From an uncultured Clostridia bacterium (lineage in GTDB: Bacteria > Bacillota > Clostridia > Oscillospirales > Ruminococcaceae), in contig CAMELR010000003.1 in NCBI GenBank assembly GCA_945923775.1, positions 1 through 64,000 on the forward strand: a stretch of 64,000 bases of DNA. The letters run 5' to 3'. Below, one piece after another: positions 9,015 through 19,607 of this stretch. Position 1 is the first letter of the stretch. Every line of letters starts with the position of its first letter. The notes under the pieces were generated by a model. It ran no database searches and had not been told where the DNA came from. It saw only the letters and a program-made list of their open reading frames with translations. The position numbers were made by a program, and so were the translations under genes.

Positions 9015-10946
9015 ATGGGACTTACATTGACTGAAAAGATCATCAAGGCGCACATCATCGACGGCGAGATGGTAAAGGGAACAGAGATCGGTCTGAAGAT
9101 CGACCAGACCCTTACGCAGGACGCAACTGGTACAATGGCTTACCTCCAGTTCGAGGCTATGGGCGTTGACCGCGTAAAGACTGAGCGCTCCGTGGCATAC
9201 ATCGACCACAACACGCTCCAGAGCGGCTTTGAGAATGCCGACGACCACAGATTTATCGGTTCCGTTGCAAAGAAGCACGGTATCTGGTTCTCACGTCCCG
9301 GCAACGGTATCTGCCATCAGGTACATCTTGAGCGCTTCGGCAAGCCCGGCAAGACCCTTATCGGCTCCGACAGCCACACTCCGACTGGCGGCGGTATCGG
9401 CATGCTGGCAATGGGCGCAGGCGGTCTTGACGTTGCAGTTGCAATGGGCGGCGGCGCTTACTACATAACAATGCCGAAGGTCGTTAAGATAAACCTCACC
9501 GGAAAGCTCAACGACTGGGTTTCCGCCAAGGACGTTATCCTGGAAGTTCTCCGTCAGCTTTCCGTTAAGGGCGGCGTAGGCAAGGTAATGGAGTACACCG
9601 GCGAGGGCGTAAAGAGCCTGTCCGTTCCGGAGCGCGCTACCATCACCAACATGGGCGCAGAGCTTGGCGCTACTACTTCCATTTTCCCGTCCGACGAGAC
9701 TACTCTCCAGTTCCTCAAGGCTCAGGGCAGAGAAGAGGACTACGTTCCGATGTCCGCTGACCCCGACGCAGTTTACGACGAGGAAGTAAACATCGACCTC
9801 TCCAAGCTGGTTCCGCTTGCAGCTTGTCCCCACAGCCCCGACAACGTTAAGACCGTCGAGGAGATCGGCAAGATCAAGATCGACCAGGTATGTATAGGTT
9901 CCTGCACCAACTCCTCCCTGCAGGATATGCGCAAGGTTGCCCACATTCTCAAGGGCAAGACCGTTCACCCGGACGTAAGCCTTGCAATCGCTCCCGGCTC
10001 CAAGCAGGTGTTCAACCAGATCGCCGAGGACGGCACTCTGTCTATCCTCATCGCGGCTGGCGCGAGAATCCTCGAGAGCGCATGCGGTCCGTGCATAGGC
10101 ATGGGTCAGTCCCCGAACAGCAAGGGTATCTCCCTGCGTACCTTCAACCGTAACTTCCTCGGCAGAAGCGGCACCAAGGACGCTCAGATCTACCTCGTTT
10201 CCCCGGAGACCGCGGCTATCTCCGCTATCACCGGCGTATTCACCGACCCGCGCACCTGCGGCGACATGCCCGCTTATGTAATGCCCGAGAAGTTCATCAT
10301 CAACGATAACATGGTAGTTCCTCCCGCAACACCCGAGGAAGCTCCGAATGTTGAGATACTCCGCGGCCCGAACATCAAGCCGTTCCCGGTAAACAAGCCG
10401 CTGGCTGAGTCCATCGAGTCCGGCGTTACACTCAAGGTAGGCGACAACATCACCACCGACCACATCATGCCCGCTGGCGCTAAGATACTGCCTCTGCGCT
10501 CCAACATTCCGGCTATCTCGGAGTACTGCTTCACCGTATGCGACGAGACCTTCCCGAAGCGCGCAAAGGAAGCCGGCACAAGCATTATCGTCGGCGGAAC
10601 AAACTACGGCCAGGGTTCTTCCAGAGAGCACGCTGCGCTTGCTCCGCTGTACCTGGGCGTTAAGGCTATCATCTGCAAGAGCTTCGCAAGAATCCATCGT
10701 CAGAACCTCATCAACAACGGCATTCTTCCGCTGGAGTTCGTGAACGAGGCTGACTACGACAGGATTGACCAGGGCGACGATCTCGTTATCGCAAATATCC
10801 GCAATATCGTTGAGAACGGCGGCAAGATCATCGTTGAGGACAAGACCAAGGGCTTCAGCTTCGAAGTAAAGTGCGAGCTTTCCGAGCGCGGCAAGGGCAT
10901 GATGCTCGCCGGCGGTCTGCTGAACTACACAAAGGCTAACGGCTAA
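9015..10946 (+). CDS. Aconitate hydratase
   Basis: GSDSHTPTGGGIGMLAMGAGGLDVA, CIGSCTNSSLQDM, NYGQGSSREHAAL. Confidence 0.95.
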   Translation: MGLTLTEKIIKAHIIDGEMVKGTEIGLKIDQTLTQDATGTMAYLQFEAMGVDRVKTERSVAYIDHNTLQSGFENADDHRFIGSVAKKHGIWFSRPGNGICHQVHLERFGKPGKTLIGSDSHTPTGGGIGMLAMGAGGLDVAVAMGGGAYYITMPKVVKINLTGKLNDWVSAKDVILEVLRQLSVKGGVGKVMEYTGEGVKSLSVPERATITNMGAELGATTSIFPSDETTLQFLKAQGREEDYVPMSADPDAVYDEEVNIDLSKLVPLAACPHSPDNVKTVEEIGKIKIDQVCIGSCTNSSLQDMRKVAHILKGKTVHPDVSLAIAPGSKQVFNQIAEDGTLSILIAAGARILESACGPCIGMGQSPNSKGISLRTFNRNFLGRSGTKDAQIYLVSPETAAISAITGVFTDPRTCGDMPAYVMPEKFIINDNMVVPPATPEEAPNVEILRGPNIKPFPVNKPLAESIESGVTLKVGDNITTDHIMPAGAKILPLRSNIPAISEYCFTVCDETFPKRAKEAGTSIIVGGTNYGQGSSREHAALAPLYLGVKAIICKSFARIHRQNLINNGILPLEFVNEADYDRIDQGDDLVIANIRNIVENGGKIIVEDKTKGFSFEVKCELSERGKGMMLAGGLLNYTKANG

Positions 10947-10957
10947 AGGAGAACGAT

Positions 10958-11098
10958 ATGAAAGGCTGGGCTTGCTTTTTCATGGCTCTTTCGGCTTTTC
11001 TTGCCGGAGTACTGGTGGGCGGCAGATTGCTTCCCGCCAGTGGCTCCATCGGCTGTGGAAATAAAATAATCAACTGCTTCGACGCGAAGCACCGGTGA
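10958..11098 (+). CDS. 46-aa putative membrane microprotein between aconitase and IDH
   Basis: RBS-like AAGGAGAACGAT then [49 protein letters not shown]; one predicted TM helix; below the ORF-track length cutoff. Confidence 0.6.
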   Translation: MKGWACFFMALSAFLAGVLVGGRLLPASGSIGCGNKIINCFDAKHR

Positions 11099-11111
11099 AA
11101 GGAAACTTATA

Positions 11112-12329
11112 ATGGCTGATAAGATTCAGATGACCACTCCGCTGGTCGAGATGGACGGCGACGAGATGACCCGTATCATATGGAAGATGATCAAGGATAT
11201 CCTGATCACTCCGTATGTTGACCTCAAGACTGATTACTACGACCTGGGCCTTGTTCACAGAAACGAGACAAACGACCAGGTAACTATAGACTCCGCAAAC
11301 GCAACCAAGAAGTACGGCGTAGCGGTAAAGTGCGCGACCATCACACCGAACGCACAGCGTATGACAGAGTACAACCTCAAGGAGATGTGGAAGTCTCCGA
11401 ACGGCACTATCCGTGCTATCCTGGACGGCACCGTATTCAGAAAGCCGATCCTCGTAAAGGGAATCGTTCCGTACATTCCGACCTGGACTAAGCCCATAAC
11501 CATTGCGCGTCACGCATACGGCGACATCTACAAGAACACCGAGATGAAGGTAGCGCAGGGCAGCAAGGCTGAGCTGGTAGTCACCGACAAGGACGGCAAG
11601 GAGACCCGCGCGCTCATTCACGATTTCAAGAACAGCGACGGCGTTGTACAGGGCGTTCACAACCTTGACAAGTCCATCTCCAGCTTCGCTAGAGCGTGCT
11701 TCAACTACGCTCTCGGCGCTAAGGAGAGCCTGTGGTTTGCGGCTAAGGATACCATCTCCAAGACCTACGACCACCGTTTCAAGGACATCTTCGCTGAGAT
11801 CTACGAGAACGAGTACAAGGAGAAGTTCGCAGAGGCTGGCATTGAGTACTTCTACACCCTCATCGACGATGTTATCGCAAGAGTTATCCGCTCCGAGGGC
11901 GGCTTCATCTGGGCGTGCAAGAACTACGACGGCGACGTTATGTCCGACATGCTGGCTACCGCTTTCGGCTCACTGGGTCTGATGACCTCCGTTCTGGTTT
12001 CCCCGGACGGCGTTTACGAGTACGAGGCGGCTCACGGAACCGTAACCCGCCACTACTACAACTACCTCAAGGGCGAAAAGACCTCCACCAACCCGATCGC
12101 TACCATCTTCGCATGGAGCGGCGCGCTCAGAAAGCGCGGCGAGCTGGATAACATTCCGGCTCTGTGCGACTACGCTGACAAGCTCGAGAAGGCTTCCATT
12201 CAGACGATGGAGGACGGCGTTATGGACAAGAACCTCGCGGCGATGTCCAAGCTTGAGAACAAGCGCCCGGTTGACACGGAAACATTCCTGACTGAGATAA
12301 ACAGCCGTCTTGCAAAGCTGATGGGCTGA
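11112..12329 (+). CDS. icd: NADP-dependent isocitrate dehydrogenase (eukaryote-like homodimeric type)
   Basis: [50 protein letters not shown]. Confidence 0.93.
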   Translation: MADKIQMTTPLVEMDGDEMTRIIWKMIKDILITPYVDLKTDYYDLGLVHRNETNDQVTIDSANATKKYGVAVKCATITPNAQRMTEYNLKEMWKSPNGTIRAILDGTVFRKPILVKGIVPYIPTWTKPITIARHAYGDIYKNTEMKVAQGSKAELVVTDKDGKETRALIHDFKNSDGVVQGVHNLDKSISSFARACFNYALGAKESLWFAAKDTISKTYDHRFKDIFAEIYENEYKEKFAEAGIEYFYTLIDDVIARVIRSEGGFIWACKNYDGDVMSDMLATAFGSLGLMTSVLVSPDGVYEYEAAHGTVTRHYYNYLKGEKTSTNPIATIFAWSGALRKRGELDNIPALCDYADKLEKASIQTMEDGVMDKNLAAMSKLENKRPVDTETFLTEINSRLAKLMG

Positions 12330-12369
12330 TTTTCCCAGCACAGCGCAGGAGGCAAGAGGAGGTTAGGCA

Positions 12370-13047
12370 ATGCAGAAGAGCAACATTTCAAATTCAGTCA
12401 TACGCAGGCTCCCGCGGTACTACCGTTTCCTCGGCGAGCTGCTCAATCAGGATATTCAGAAGATCTCCTCCCGTGAGCTGTCGGAGAAAATGCGGCTCAC
12501 AGCTTCGCAGATCCGTCAGGATCTCAACTGCTTCGGCGGATTCGGTCAGCAGGGCTACGGCTACAACGTGGCGGAGCTTCGCCGTCAGATCGGGCATATC
12601 CTCGGTCTCGACCAGCACGACAAGATGATCCTCATCGGCGCTGGAAATCTCGGCAGAGCCATCACGGTGCATATCGACTTCCAAAAGTACGGCTACGAGC
12701 TTGCCGGTATCTTCGACAACAATATTTCTCTCGAGAACATCGAGATATCCGGCATAAAGATCATGCACACCAACCGTCTTGCGGAATTCTGCGAGGAAAA
12801 CCACCCGAAAATGGCGGTGCTGTGCATTCCGAAGAGCGGCGCGAAGGACATGGTGCAGAAGCTCCTTGACCTCGGCGTTAACGCATTCTGGAACTTCTCG
12901 CACTATGATATCCACTACGATCACCCGCAGGCGGCGGTGGAGAACGTCCACCTGACCGACAGCCTGATGACACTGTCCTACGCGGCGCGCAGGCAGGAGG
13001 AGTATTCCGCGGAACCATCATCGGAAGAGGAGAACACGGAAGAATAA
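12370..13047 (+). CDS. rex: Redox-sensing transcriptional repressor Rex
   Basis: VIRRLPRYYRFLGEL, LTASQIRQDLNCFGGFGQQGYGYNV, IGAGNLGRA. Confidence 0.95.
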   Translation: MQKSNISNSVIRRLPRYYRFLGELLNQDIQKISSRELSEKMRLTASQIRQDLNCFGGFGQQGYGYNVAELRRQIGHILGLDQHDKMILIGAGNLGRAITVHIDFQKYGYELAGIFDNNISLENIEISGIKIMHTNRLAEFCEENHPKMAVLCIPKSGAKDMVQKLLDLGVNAFWNFSHYDIHYDHPQAAVENVHLTDSLMTLSYAARRQEEYSAEPSSEEENTEE

Positions 13048-13096
13048 AAAGTGCCGCTCCGTATCAACGGGGCGGCTTTGCGTTTGGAGGAACGGC

Positions 13097-13504
13097 ATGA
13101 CGATAAAGGAAGTCAGCGAAAGATACGGCGTGTCGCAGGATACGCTGAGATATTACGAAAAAGCCGGGTTAGTGCCGGAGGTCACGCGCACCGCCGGAGG
13201 TATCCGCGACTATCAGCCGGACGACCTCGGCTGGCTGGAGCTTGCGCTGTGCATGCGCAGTGCGGGACTGCCGGTCAGCGGCATAGTTGAGTACCGCAAG
13301 CTGTTCCAGCAGGGCGAGAGCACTATCCCGCAGCGGCTGAAGCTCCTGACCGACCAGCGCGAGGAGCTCCTCAGCATGAAAAACCAGATAGAGCAGACCC
13401 TGGAGCGCCTGAACTATAAAATAAGCGTCTACGAGCGGGCGACAAAAACGGGTATCCTGTCCTGGGACGAGGAGGAAAAGTGCAGCGGAGACTGTGATGG
13501 ATAA
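13097..13504 (+). CDS. MerR family transcriptional regulator
   Basis: IKEVSERYGVSQDTLRYYEKAGLVPEVTRTAGGIRDY. Confidence 0.9.
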   Translation: MTIKEVSERYGVSQDTLRYYEKAGLVPEVTRTAGGIRDYQPDDLGWLELALCMRSAGLPVSGIVEYRKLFQQGESTIPQRLKLLTDQREELLSMKNQIEQTLERLNYKISVYERATKTGILSWDEEEKCSGDCDG

Positions 13505-15200
13505 ATTCTCGGTCGTGGTTAACGGGCTTGGTACTGTAGCGGTCGGCTGCGTTCAGCACCAGGGCGCCCGGGATCATCAGGAGGACAGCGTTGGATTCAC
13601 TCCGGTCAACGGCGACCCTATGGACGGGTTCCTGGCTGTGGTAGCCGACGGCATGGGCGGAATGGCTTCCGGCGCGTTCGTCAGCGGCTGGACTGTGCTG
13701 AGAATGCTGGAAGCCGAAATCGGCAGATCCGGCGAGGCCCCTGAAAAGCAGCTCTGCGAGGCCGCCCGCCGAATAAGCGGTGAGATAGCCGCCGGCGGCA
13801 GCCGTGGAGGTTCCACGATGGCGGCGGTGTACCTCGACAGCGCCGGGGTGCATATCTGTTCGGTAGGCGACAGCCGCGTGTACATGCAGCGCGGGGGAGT
13901 CCTGACCAGGCTCACCGAGGACGGCGATTACATGAGCTCCCTGCTTGGCAGGGTAATCGGCGGGGAACTTACGTTCCGGCAGGCTGCGGAGGATCCCGAG
14001 CGGGATTCGCTTACGCAGTTCATGGGCGGCGGGGTGAATATCCAGCCGGACGCCACACGGACGCCGATACGTCCGGAATCCGGCGACAGGCTGCTGATAT
14101 GCAGCGACGGCGTGTACAACGCCGTAAACGAGCAGACGCTGCTACAGTCGCTGACGCTGAGCGCAGCCGCCGCTGCCGAGGATATTCTTGGCAGAGTGCT
14201 TGCGAAGGGGTACACGAATCAGGACAACCTGACTGCGGCGGTTCTGGAGTTCCGTGAAATAACGCAGGAGCCGCATGTCGGTTCTGCGGACAAACCGGAG
14301 GATTCGGAAAACGCAGGCGGGACCGCCGTGAAGCTACGTGCGGACTGCACATACTACACCAGTGCCGGAGGTTCCGATCACAACGAGGACAGCGTTTACT
14401 GCGGGCGCGGAATGTACGCCGTTTCCGATGGACTGGGAGGTCACAGCGGAGGCGCTGCGGCTTCCCAGACAGCGGTAAATTACATAGCGAATGCCGCGAA
14501 GCGTTCCGGCGGGGTGCCGGAAGATAGCATGGCGGAGCTTTTCGAGGGCGCGAATACAGCAGTGCGGAAACTCGCCGGAGGTCTGACGACCATTGCGGCG
14601 GGAGCGCTGCGCGATGGGAAATTCGTTCTCGGGAACGTCGGCGACAGCAGGGTGTATTACTTCCGGAACGGCAGAGTGATCGCGCAGACTCGGGATCATT
14701 CCGTGTGCCAGGCGGCGGTGGAGCTTGGACAGCTCACTCCGGAGCAGATACGCGGCAGCGAGGATCGTGTGAAGCTGCTGAAGGTTCTGGGGAACTCCGA
14801 TCGGCTGGAGCTGAAGCGCCAGCCAGAGCAGATACCAGCAGTGAACGGCGACGCGTTCCTGATATGCACGGACGGTTTCTGGGAGCATGTCCACGAACGG
14901 GAGATGGAGTGCGACCTTGTAAAATCAGGTTCTCCCACGGATTGGCGCGACAGAATGCTGAAACGGCTGCTCCTCAGGACAGGGAACAGCGGCGATAATT
15001 ACACAGTGCTGTGCGGATTTATCACAGACGAGCCTGAGAAGCCGGCTCCCCGTAGAAAGCCGCGTAGGTTCGTGCACTTTCTGATATCCGCGGCAGCGGC
15101 GCTTCTTATGCTCGGAGGCCTGGTCGCTGCGCTGGTGTTCCTTTCGGGGGACAGCGGGGCAGAAGAAAGTTCGTCCAGTCTAGCTGATACGATTAAGTAA
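13497..15200 (+). CDS. Protein with two tandem PP2C-type phosphatase domains and a C-terminal TM segment
   Basis: Domain 1: QGARDHQEDS...VVADGMGGMASG...GDSRVY; domain 2: GGSDHNEDSVYCGRGMYAVSDGLGGHSGG...GDSRVYYF; TM LISAAAALLMLGGLVAALVFL. Confidence 0.85.
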   Translation: MDKFSVVVNGLGTVAVGCVQHQGARDHQEDSVGFTPVNGDPMDGFLAVVADGMGGMASGAFVSGWTVLRMLEAEIGRSGEAPEKQLCEAARRISGEIAAGGSRGGSTMAAVYLDSAGVHICSVGDSRVYMQRGGVLTRLTEDGDYMSSLLGRVIGGELTFRQAAEDPERDSLTQFMGGGVNIQPDATRTPIRPESGDRLLICSDGVYNAVNEQTLLQSLTLSAAAAAEDILGRVLAKGYTNQDNLTAAVLEFREITQEPHVGSADKPEDSENAGGTAVKLRADCTYYTSAGGSDHNEDSVYCGRGMYAVSDGLGGHSGGAAASQTAVNYIANAAKRSGGVPEDSMAELFEGANTAVRKLAGGLTTIAAGALRDGKFVLGNVGDSRVYYFRNGRVIAQTRDHSVCQAAVELGQLTPEQIRGSEDRVKLLKVLGNSDRLELKRQPEQIPAVNGDAFLICTDGFWEHVHEREMECDLVKSGSPTDWRDRMLKRLLLRTGNSGDNYTVLCGFITDEPEKPAPRRKPRRFVHFLISAAAALLMLGGLVAALVFLSGDSGAEESSSSLADTIK

Positions 15201-15268
15201 ACTAAAATCACACGTGTGTCAGAAGTTAAGAGAGTGTTGAAAACGCGTCAAGAAATTTATAAGAGAAG

Positions 15269-15296
15269 TGGGGGAAAACTGTTGTTTTCCCCCACA
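15269..15296. repeat. Dispersed hairpin repeat, copy 1 (GTGGGGGAAAACTGTTGTTTTCCCCCAC)
   Basis: Near-perfect inverted repeat; a copy differing by one base occurs at ~32561-32588. Confidence 0.65.
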
Positions 15297-15431
15297 TATT
15301 CAGCATTTTAAAAGCGCAGAGTCGCTGAGTCCTGTATTCCGCAGGTTACTTGAAATTAACGGCGTGAATGAGACGCTGGGCTGATAATTTCAATAGCACT
15401 TCGCAAAAAAGCGGCAGTTTTTAAAGCTAAA

Positions 15432-15470
15432 GAGGGCGTCACCACTGAATGTTGGTGACGCCCTCGCTTT
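15432..15470. terminator. Strong intrinsic terminator between convergent genes
   Basis: GAGGGCGTCACC-ACTGAATGTT-GGTGACGCCCTC then GCTTTTATT. Confidence 0.75.
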
Positions 15471-15530
15471 TATTGGGGAGACGTTCTGTTGACCGCGGTC
15501 GTGGTTTGTTCAAGGCTGAAATCAGTTTTT

Positions 15531-18500
15531 TTACTTGATTTCAGCAGGTTCCTTTTCCTCGGAGTTTTCATTCTCCTCAGGCTTTTTCTTCCGGTTCTTC
15601 TTTTTGGAGCCGGAAGTTTTTTCACTGGAAACGGAAGCGCCTTCAGCCTCTGCCGAGCCTTCGGACTGCTTTGCCTTCTTTGCTGCGCGCTTTCTCTTAA
15701 TAAGTATCGTCCACAGGACAATATTGATAATCGCGATAAGAACGCAGCCGCCGATTATCACCACCGGAACCCACTCGAGCTGCTGGAGCTGAACGCAGAA
15801 GAATCCGCTGTTTCCGTCAAGCGCCGGATCTTCAACGATGAGGTAGTGACCGTTCTGTGTGAACTCCACCGACTTCCACGAGCCGTTGACGTACTGCATT
15901 ACATTCAGCGAACCTCTGCCCTCCGGCGCAAGGAATCTGAGCTGCGTTACGCCGCCCTTGACGTTACCGCTGATGCTGACAAGCCTGAGTTCGCTGTTGT
16001 TGTCCGGAGGGAACACGCTGCTGCTCTGGGTGGATACCTTAAGAGTGCTTCCGTCGTCGAACAGGCCGTCAGCCAGAACCAGCGGGAACCCGTTCTCGGA
16101 CTGCTCGCCGCTTTCGATGACCGTAACATACGGAGTGTATATCGCCTCGACCTCAACAGGGAATGTGATGAAGCTGCTGTCGAAATCAGTCCACTCAGCG
16201 AAGCAGCCGTCCTTTGCGGGGATCTCCGGGAAATCCGAAGCGCGCAGCGCTCCGCCGTAGTTAACTGCAACCGTGCTGATAACGTCGCCGTCAACGATGA
16301 ACTTAACGTCGATCACAGCGGTGCTTCCTGCGATAGCCGCGAACTTGTCGAAGTCCACGGGAGCCGCCTTGCCTGTGTAGCTTATGCCGTCGATGCCTGC
16401 GATGCCGCGGTCAACGAAGCTGTTGCGGAGCACCTCGGAGTTCTCGTCCGAGAAGTCCACGAAGCCGGCAATAGAGCCGCAGCGCTCGTTGCAGTCGTAT
16501 GCGTCGAGGATAGCCGCGTTGTCGGTCAGGATAAGTCCCTGACCCGCGATACCGCCCACGTAATCCGCACCGGTGATAGTGACCTTAGAAACGCACTTCC
16601 TGATGGCAGACACGGAGTATCCCGCGATACCTCCCGCATAGCTGCCGGAGGAGCTTGTCACCTTGCCGTTTTCAGTGGAGTTGCGTACAACGCCCATATC
16701 CTGCCTGCCGACGATACCGCCGCAGTAGTTCTTCTTGGCGGTTATCTCACCGGAATTTATGCAGCTGTCTATGATATCGCGGATCTTATAGCTGAAGCTG
16801 AACGAGGTCTGACCGTTGGAAGCGATGTCGTCCTCCGGATCGAAATCGAAGTCTATCGCCATCGAGCCGGTGATACCGCCGACATTCAGGTCGCCCTGAA
16901 CACCGCCGTAGTTTATGCAGGAGAGCGCCTTGCCCTGTCTGCTTGTGGAATCGTCCTCGGAAACGTCGGTGGTCAAACCGCTGTCGTCGTCCTTGTTGAG
17001 CACCTTGTCCTTCAGCTCCTGAAGGATATCGGTGATGTTGCTCATCTCATCGCTTATCTTCTGGAAGTCGTCGAGCAGGATATCTCCCTGCGCCTCGGCG
17101 GTGCTGCTTATCGAAGAAAGAGCGCTTGTGATACCCGCAAAGTTGCTGGAGAATCCGTCCAGCGCCGCGGTGAATTCAGCGTCCGCCGCCGGGAATTCAA
17201 CAGCCGGCTTGTCGCTGAGGTTCTTTACGGTCTTGGAGAGCTGATCCATCGCATCGGAGAACTCCTCGCATGCCTGTGAGAGGTACGCGGAAGCGTCGGA
17301 AGCGGAGGTGGAAGCGCCCTGGAGATCGTCCATTGCGTCGGAAAGGTAGTCGGCGGCAGCGTCGAAGCTGTCGATCGAAGCCGAGATGGTATCGGAAGCG
17401 GAGGACAGCTTATCAGCGGCATCGGAGATCGACTGGATACCGTCCTTGAGCGCTCCGGAATCAAGCTGGTCTGTTATCTCGTTGAGCGCGTCGGTGATGG
17501 TATCCGAGGACTTTGTGATGTTCTGGATAGCGTCGTTGATGTTGTCGAGCTGCTTTGATATCTCCTTGTAGGTGTCGTCAGGAACGGAGGAGCTGCTTAT
17601 CTTATCGTATGCGTCAGTGATGTCGTCTATGGCGTCCTGCGCGTCGTCAAGAGCCTTGCTCAGTTCGCTGGCTGCGGTCTCAAGCTGGGAGATACCCGCG
17701 CTCAGCTCCTTTGAATCCACTGCCTTGCTTATCGCGTCGGAAGCGCTGACGATATGTTCTCCTGCCGCCTGTATGTTGTCAGCGGCGGCGCTGAGTTCCT
17801 CGGAAACCTTATCGGTGTCCGGAACCGTGCTTGAAGCCGCCTTGATCGCAGCCGCAGCGTGCGCCGCAGCCTTGCCGAGCTCCACGGAAGCGGCGGAGAA
17901 TTCGTCCAGACCCTTCTGGATCTCATCGGCGTCGATGGAACCCGCGATCTTCTGTAATGCGGCGCTCATCTTGCTGAGTGCCTTTGTTACGTCCTGCATG
18001 CTTTCGCCGAGGGCTACTATGCCGTCAGAGAGATTCTTGAAGTCTCTGCCGTTGACCCATTCCTCGAGCTTGTCGCAGGCGTCGCCTATCTTAGAAAGTG
18101 CCGTGGCGATGTCCTTGACCTCGCCGTTTGCGTTGTTCAGCGCCTTTATCATGTCCTTTACAGCGGCTTCCACCTTATCGGTGTCGCCCATAGCCGCAGC
18201 TATCTTGTCAGCCGCCGCGCTTATGTCGTCGAGCGCCCCGGATATCTCCTCGATTGCGCCGTTGAGGGTGTCTATGCCCTCCTTGCCCTCGTCGAGAGCC
18301 GCCTGCATGTCGTCGGAGGAAGCTGTGATCTGGTCGAACACTTCCTCAAGGGAATTGCTGAACTGGCTCAGCAGGTCGAGGCCGTCCCGGAATCCGTCCA
18401 GCGCAGGACCTACGCCGTCAAGCGCTTCGTCCACCCGGGCGGATATCTCGTTCACGCCGTCCGTCCAGCCGTTGTAAAGCTCGGTGGTGCGGTCGGAGAT

Positions 18501-19604
18501 ATCGTCTGCGGACTTGCGGAGGTTATCCATCTGCCAGGTCAGACCCTGTACCTTGTCGTTTACTGCGTCGCCGGCACCCTTTGCGTCGTCGATGAGGTTA
18601 TCCACCAGGCCGCCGAGGACGTCCATTTCGTCCAGCAGCTTCTGCACGGTGTCCTTGTCGAAATCTATGCTCTGGTAAGGCTCCATCTGACCGGCTATGC
18701 CGCCGACGTCCTTCCTGCCAAATATCTCGCCGCGGTTGGTGCAGCTATTCACATAGCCGGACTGTCTGCCGACGATTCCGCCGACGTTATATCCGATGTG
18801 CGGGTAACCTACGGTTCCGTAGTTCTCGCAGCCCTGGATTATTCCGTCTGAGTAACCGGTGATACCGCCCGCGTCGGTCATGGAGGAAGGCTCCTCGGAG
18901 GACATTATGCTGTCCCAGTCGATATCCTCGATGGAGAGCTTCGCCTCGCTCGCGGTGGTGTTTACGCTGCACCGGCTGATGTCGTTGAGCAGCGTACCGG
19001 AGCTGCTTCCAGCGATACCGCCGGAGCTGTGGTCGCCGGAAATAACGCCCGTGGCAGAGCAGCCGGAGATGAGTCCGGATTTCTCATTGACGCCCGCGAT
19101 ACCGCCGACGTTGTTGGTGCCCTTGACCTTTCCGGAGAAGGTGCATCCGGTAATGTTGCCGGAGTTGCTTCCCGCGATACCGCCGACGTATTCAGCGCTG
19201 CCTTCGGGGGATACAGTCCCCTTTACAGTGAGGTCCTTGACGAGCGCGCCGCGCTGTACGTACCGGAAAAGTCCGGAGTAGGAGCCGTCGGAAGTTACTT
19301 TCAGCCCGGAGATAGTGTGGCCTGCGCCGTCGAAAACTCCGCCGAAAACCGGTATCGGAGTGAATTCCCCGGAAAGCTCGATGTCAGAGCCGAGTGTAAC
19401 ATATAAATTCTTGCTGTAGGAATCAAGGCTGCATGCCTTCGCGAACTTTATCAGCCCCGCCTCGTCGGTGATGGTGAGCTGCTCGCGGTCGCCGCTCTTC
19501 TGGGAAACGGCAGCGGCTGTGCTGGTAGTCATTATCTCCGCAGGGAGCGATACCGCGAGGGTCAGCGCTGCGATAACGGAGAGTATTTTCTGCGTGTTCT
19601 TCAT
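15531..19604 (-). CDS. Giant (1357 aa) secreted/membrane-anchored protein with GLUG-like repeats, long coiled-coil region and C-terminal TM
   Basis: Signal-like N-terminus; repeats VGGIAGSNSGNITGCTFSGKVKGTNNVGGIAG...; long Ala/Asp/Ser heptad region; TM VPVVIIGGCVLIAIINIVLWTILI; KK-rich tail. Confidence 0.8.
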   Translation of the reverse strand: MKNTQKILSVIAALTLAVSLPAEIMTTSTAAAVSQKSGDREQLTITDEAGLIKFAKACSLDSYSKNLYVTLGSDIELSGEFTPIPVFGGVFDGAGHTISGLKVTSDGSYSGLFRYVQRGALVKDLTVKGTVSPEGSAEYVGGIAGSNSGNITGCTFSGKVKGTNNVGGIAGVNEKSGLISGCSATGVISGDHSSGGIAGSSSGTLLNDISRCSVNTTASEAKLSIEDIDWDSIMSSEEPSSMTDAGGITGYSDGIIQGCENYGTVGYPHIGYNVGGIVGRQSGYVNSCTNRGEIFGRKDVGGIAGQMEPYQSIDFDKDTVQKLLDEMDVLGGLVDNLIDDAKGAGDAVNDKVQGLTWQMDNLRKSADDISDRTTELYNGWTDGVNEISARVDEALDGVGPALDGFRDGLDLLSQFSNSLEEVFDQITASSDDMQAALDEGKEGIDTLNGAIEEISGALDDISAAADKIAAAMGDTDKVEAAVKDMIKALNNANGEVKDIATALSKIGDACDKLEEWVNGRDFKNLSDGIVALGESMQDVTKALSKMSAALQKIAGSIDADEIQKGLDEFSAASVELGKAAAHAAAAIKAASSTVPDTDKVSEELSAAADNIQAAGEHIVSASDAISKAVDSKELSAGISQLETAASELSKALDDAQDAIDDITDAYDKISSSSVPDDTYKEISKQLDNINDAIQNITKSSDTITDALNEITDQLDSGALKDGIQSISDAADKLSSASDTISASIDSFDAAADYLSDAMDDLQGASTSASDASAYLSQACEEFSDAMDQLSKTVKNLSDKPAVEFPAADAEFTAALDGFSSNFAGITSALSSISSTAEAQGDILLDDFQKISDEMSNITDILQELKDKVLNKDDDSGLTTDVSEDDSTSRQGKALSCINYGGVQGDLNVGGITGSMAIDFDFDPEDDIASNGQTSFSFSYKIRDIIDSCINSGEITAKKNYCGGIVGRQDMGVVRNSTENGKVTSSSGSYAGGIAGYSVSAIRKCVSKVTITGADYVGGIAGQGLILTDNAAILDAYDCNERCGSIAGFVDFSDENSEVLRNSFVDRGIAGIDGISYTGKAAPVDFDKFAAIAGSTAVIDVKFIVDGDVISTVAVNYGGALRASDFPEIPAKDGCFAEWTDFDSSFITFPVEVEAIYTPYVTVIESGEQSENGFPLVLADGLFDDGSTLKVSTQSSSVFPPDNNSELRLVSISGNVKGGVTQLRFLAPEGRGSLNVMQYVNGSWKSVEFTQNGHYLIVEDPALDGNSGFFCVQLQQLEWVPVVIIGGCVLIAIINIVLWTILIKRKRAAKKAKQSEGSAEAEGASVSSEKTSGSKKKNRKKKPEENENSEEKEPAEIK

Positions 19605-19607
19605 TTT

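Noticed and set aside
9291-10697. 468-aa minus-strand ORF opposite aconitase
   Set aside because: Antisense shadow in high-GC codon-biased gene; the aconitase frame is clearly coding
15489-17279. 596-aa plus-strand ORF opposite the giant GLUG protein
   Set aside because: Composition-driven antisense ORF; repeats and TM of the minus-strand frame make biological sense, this frame does not
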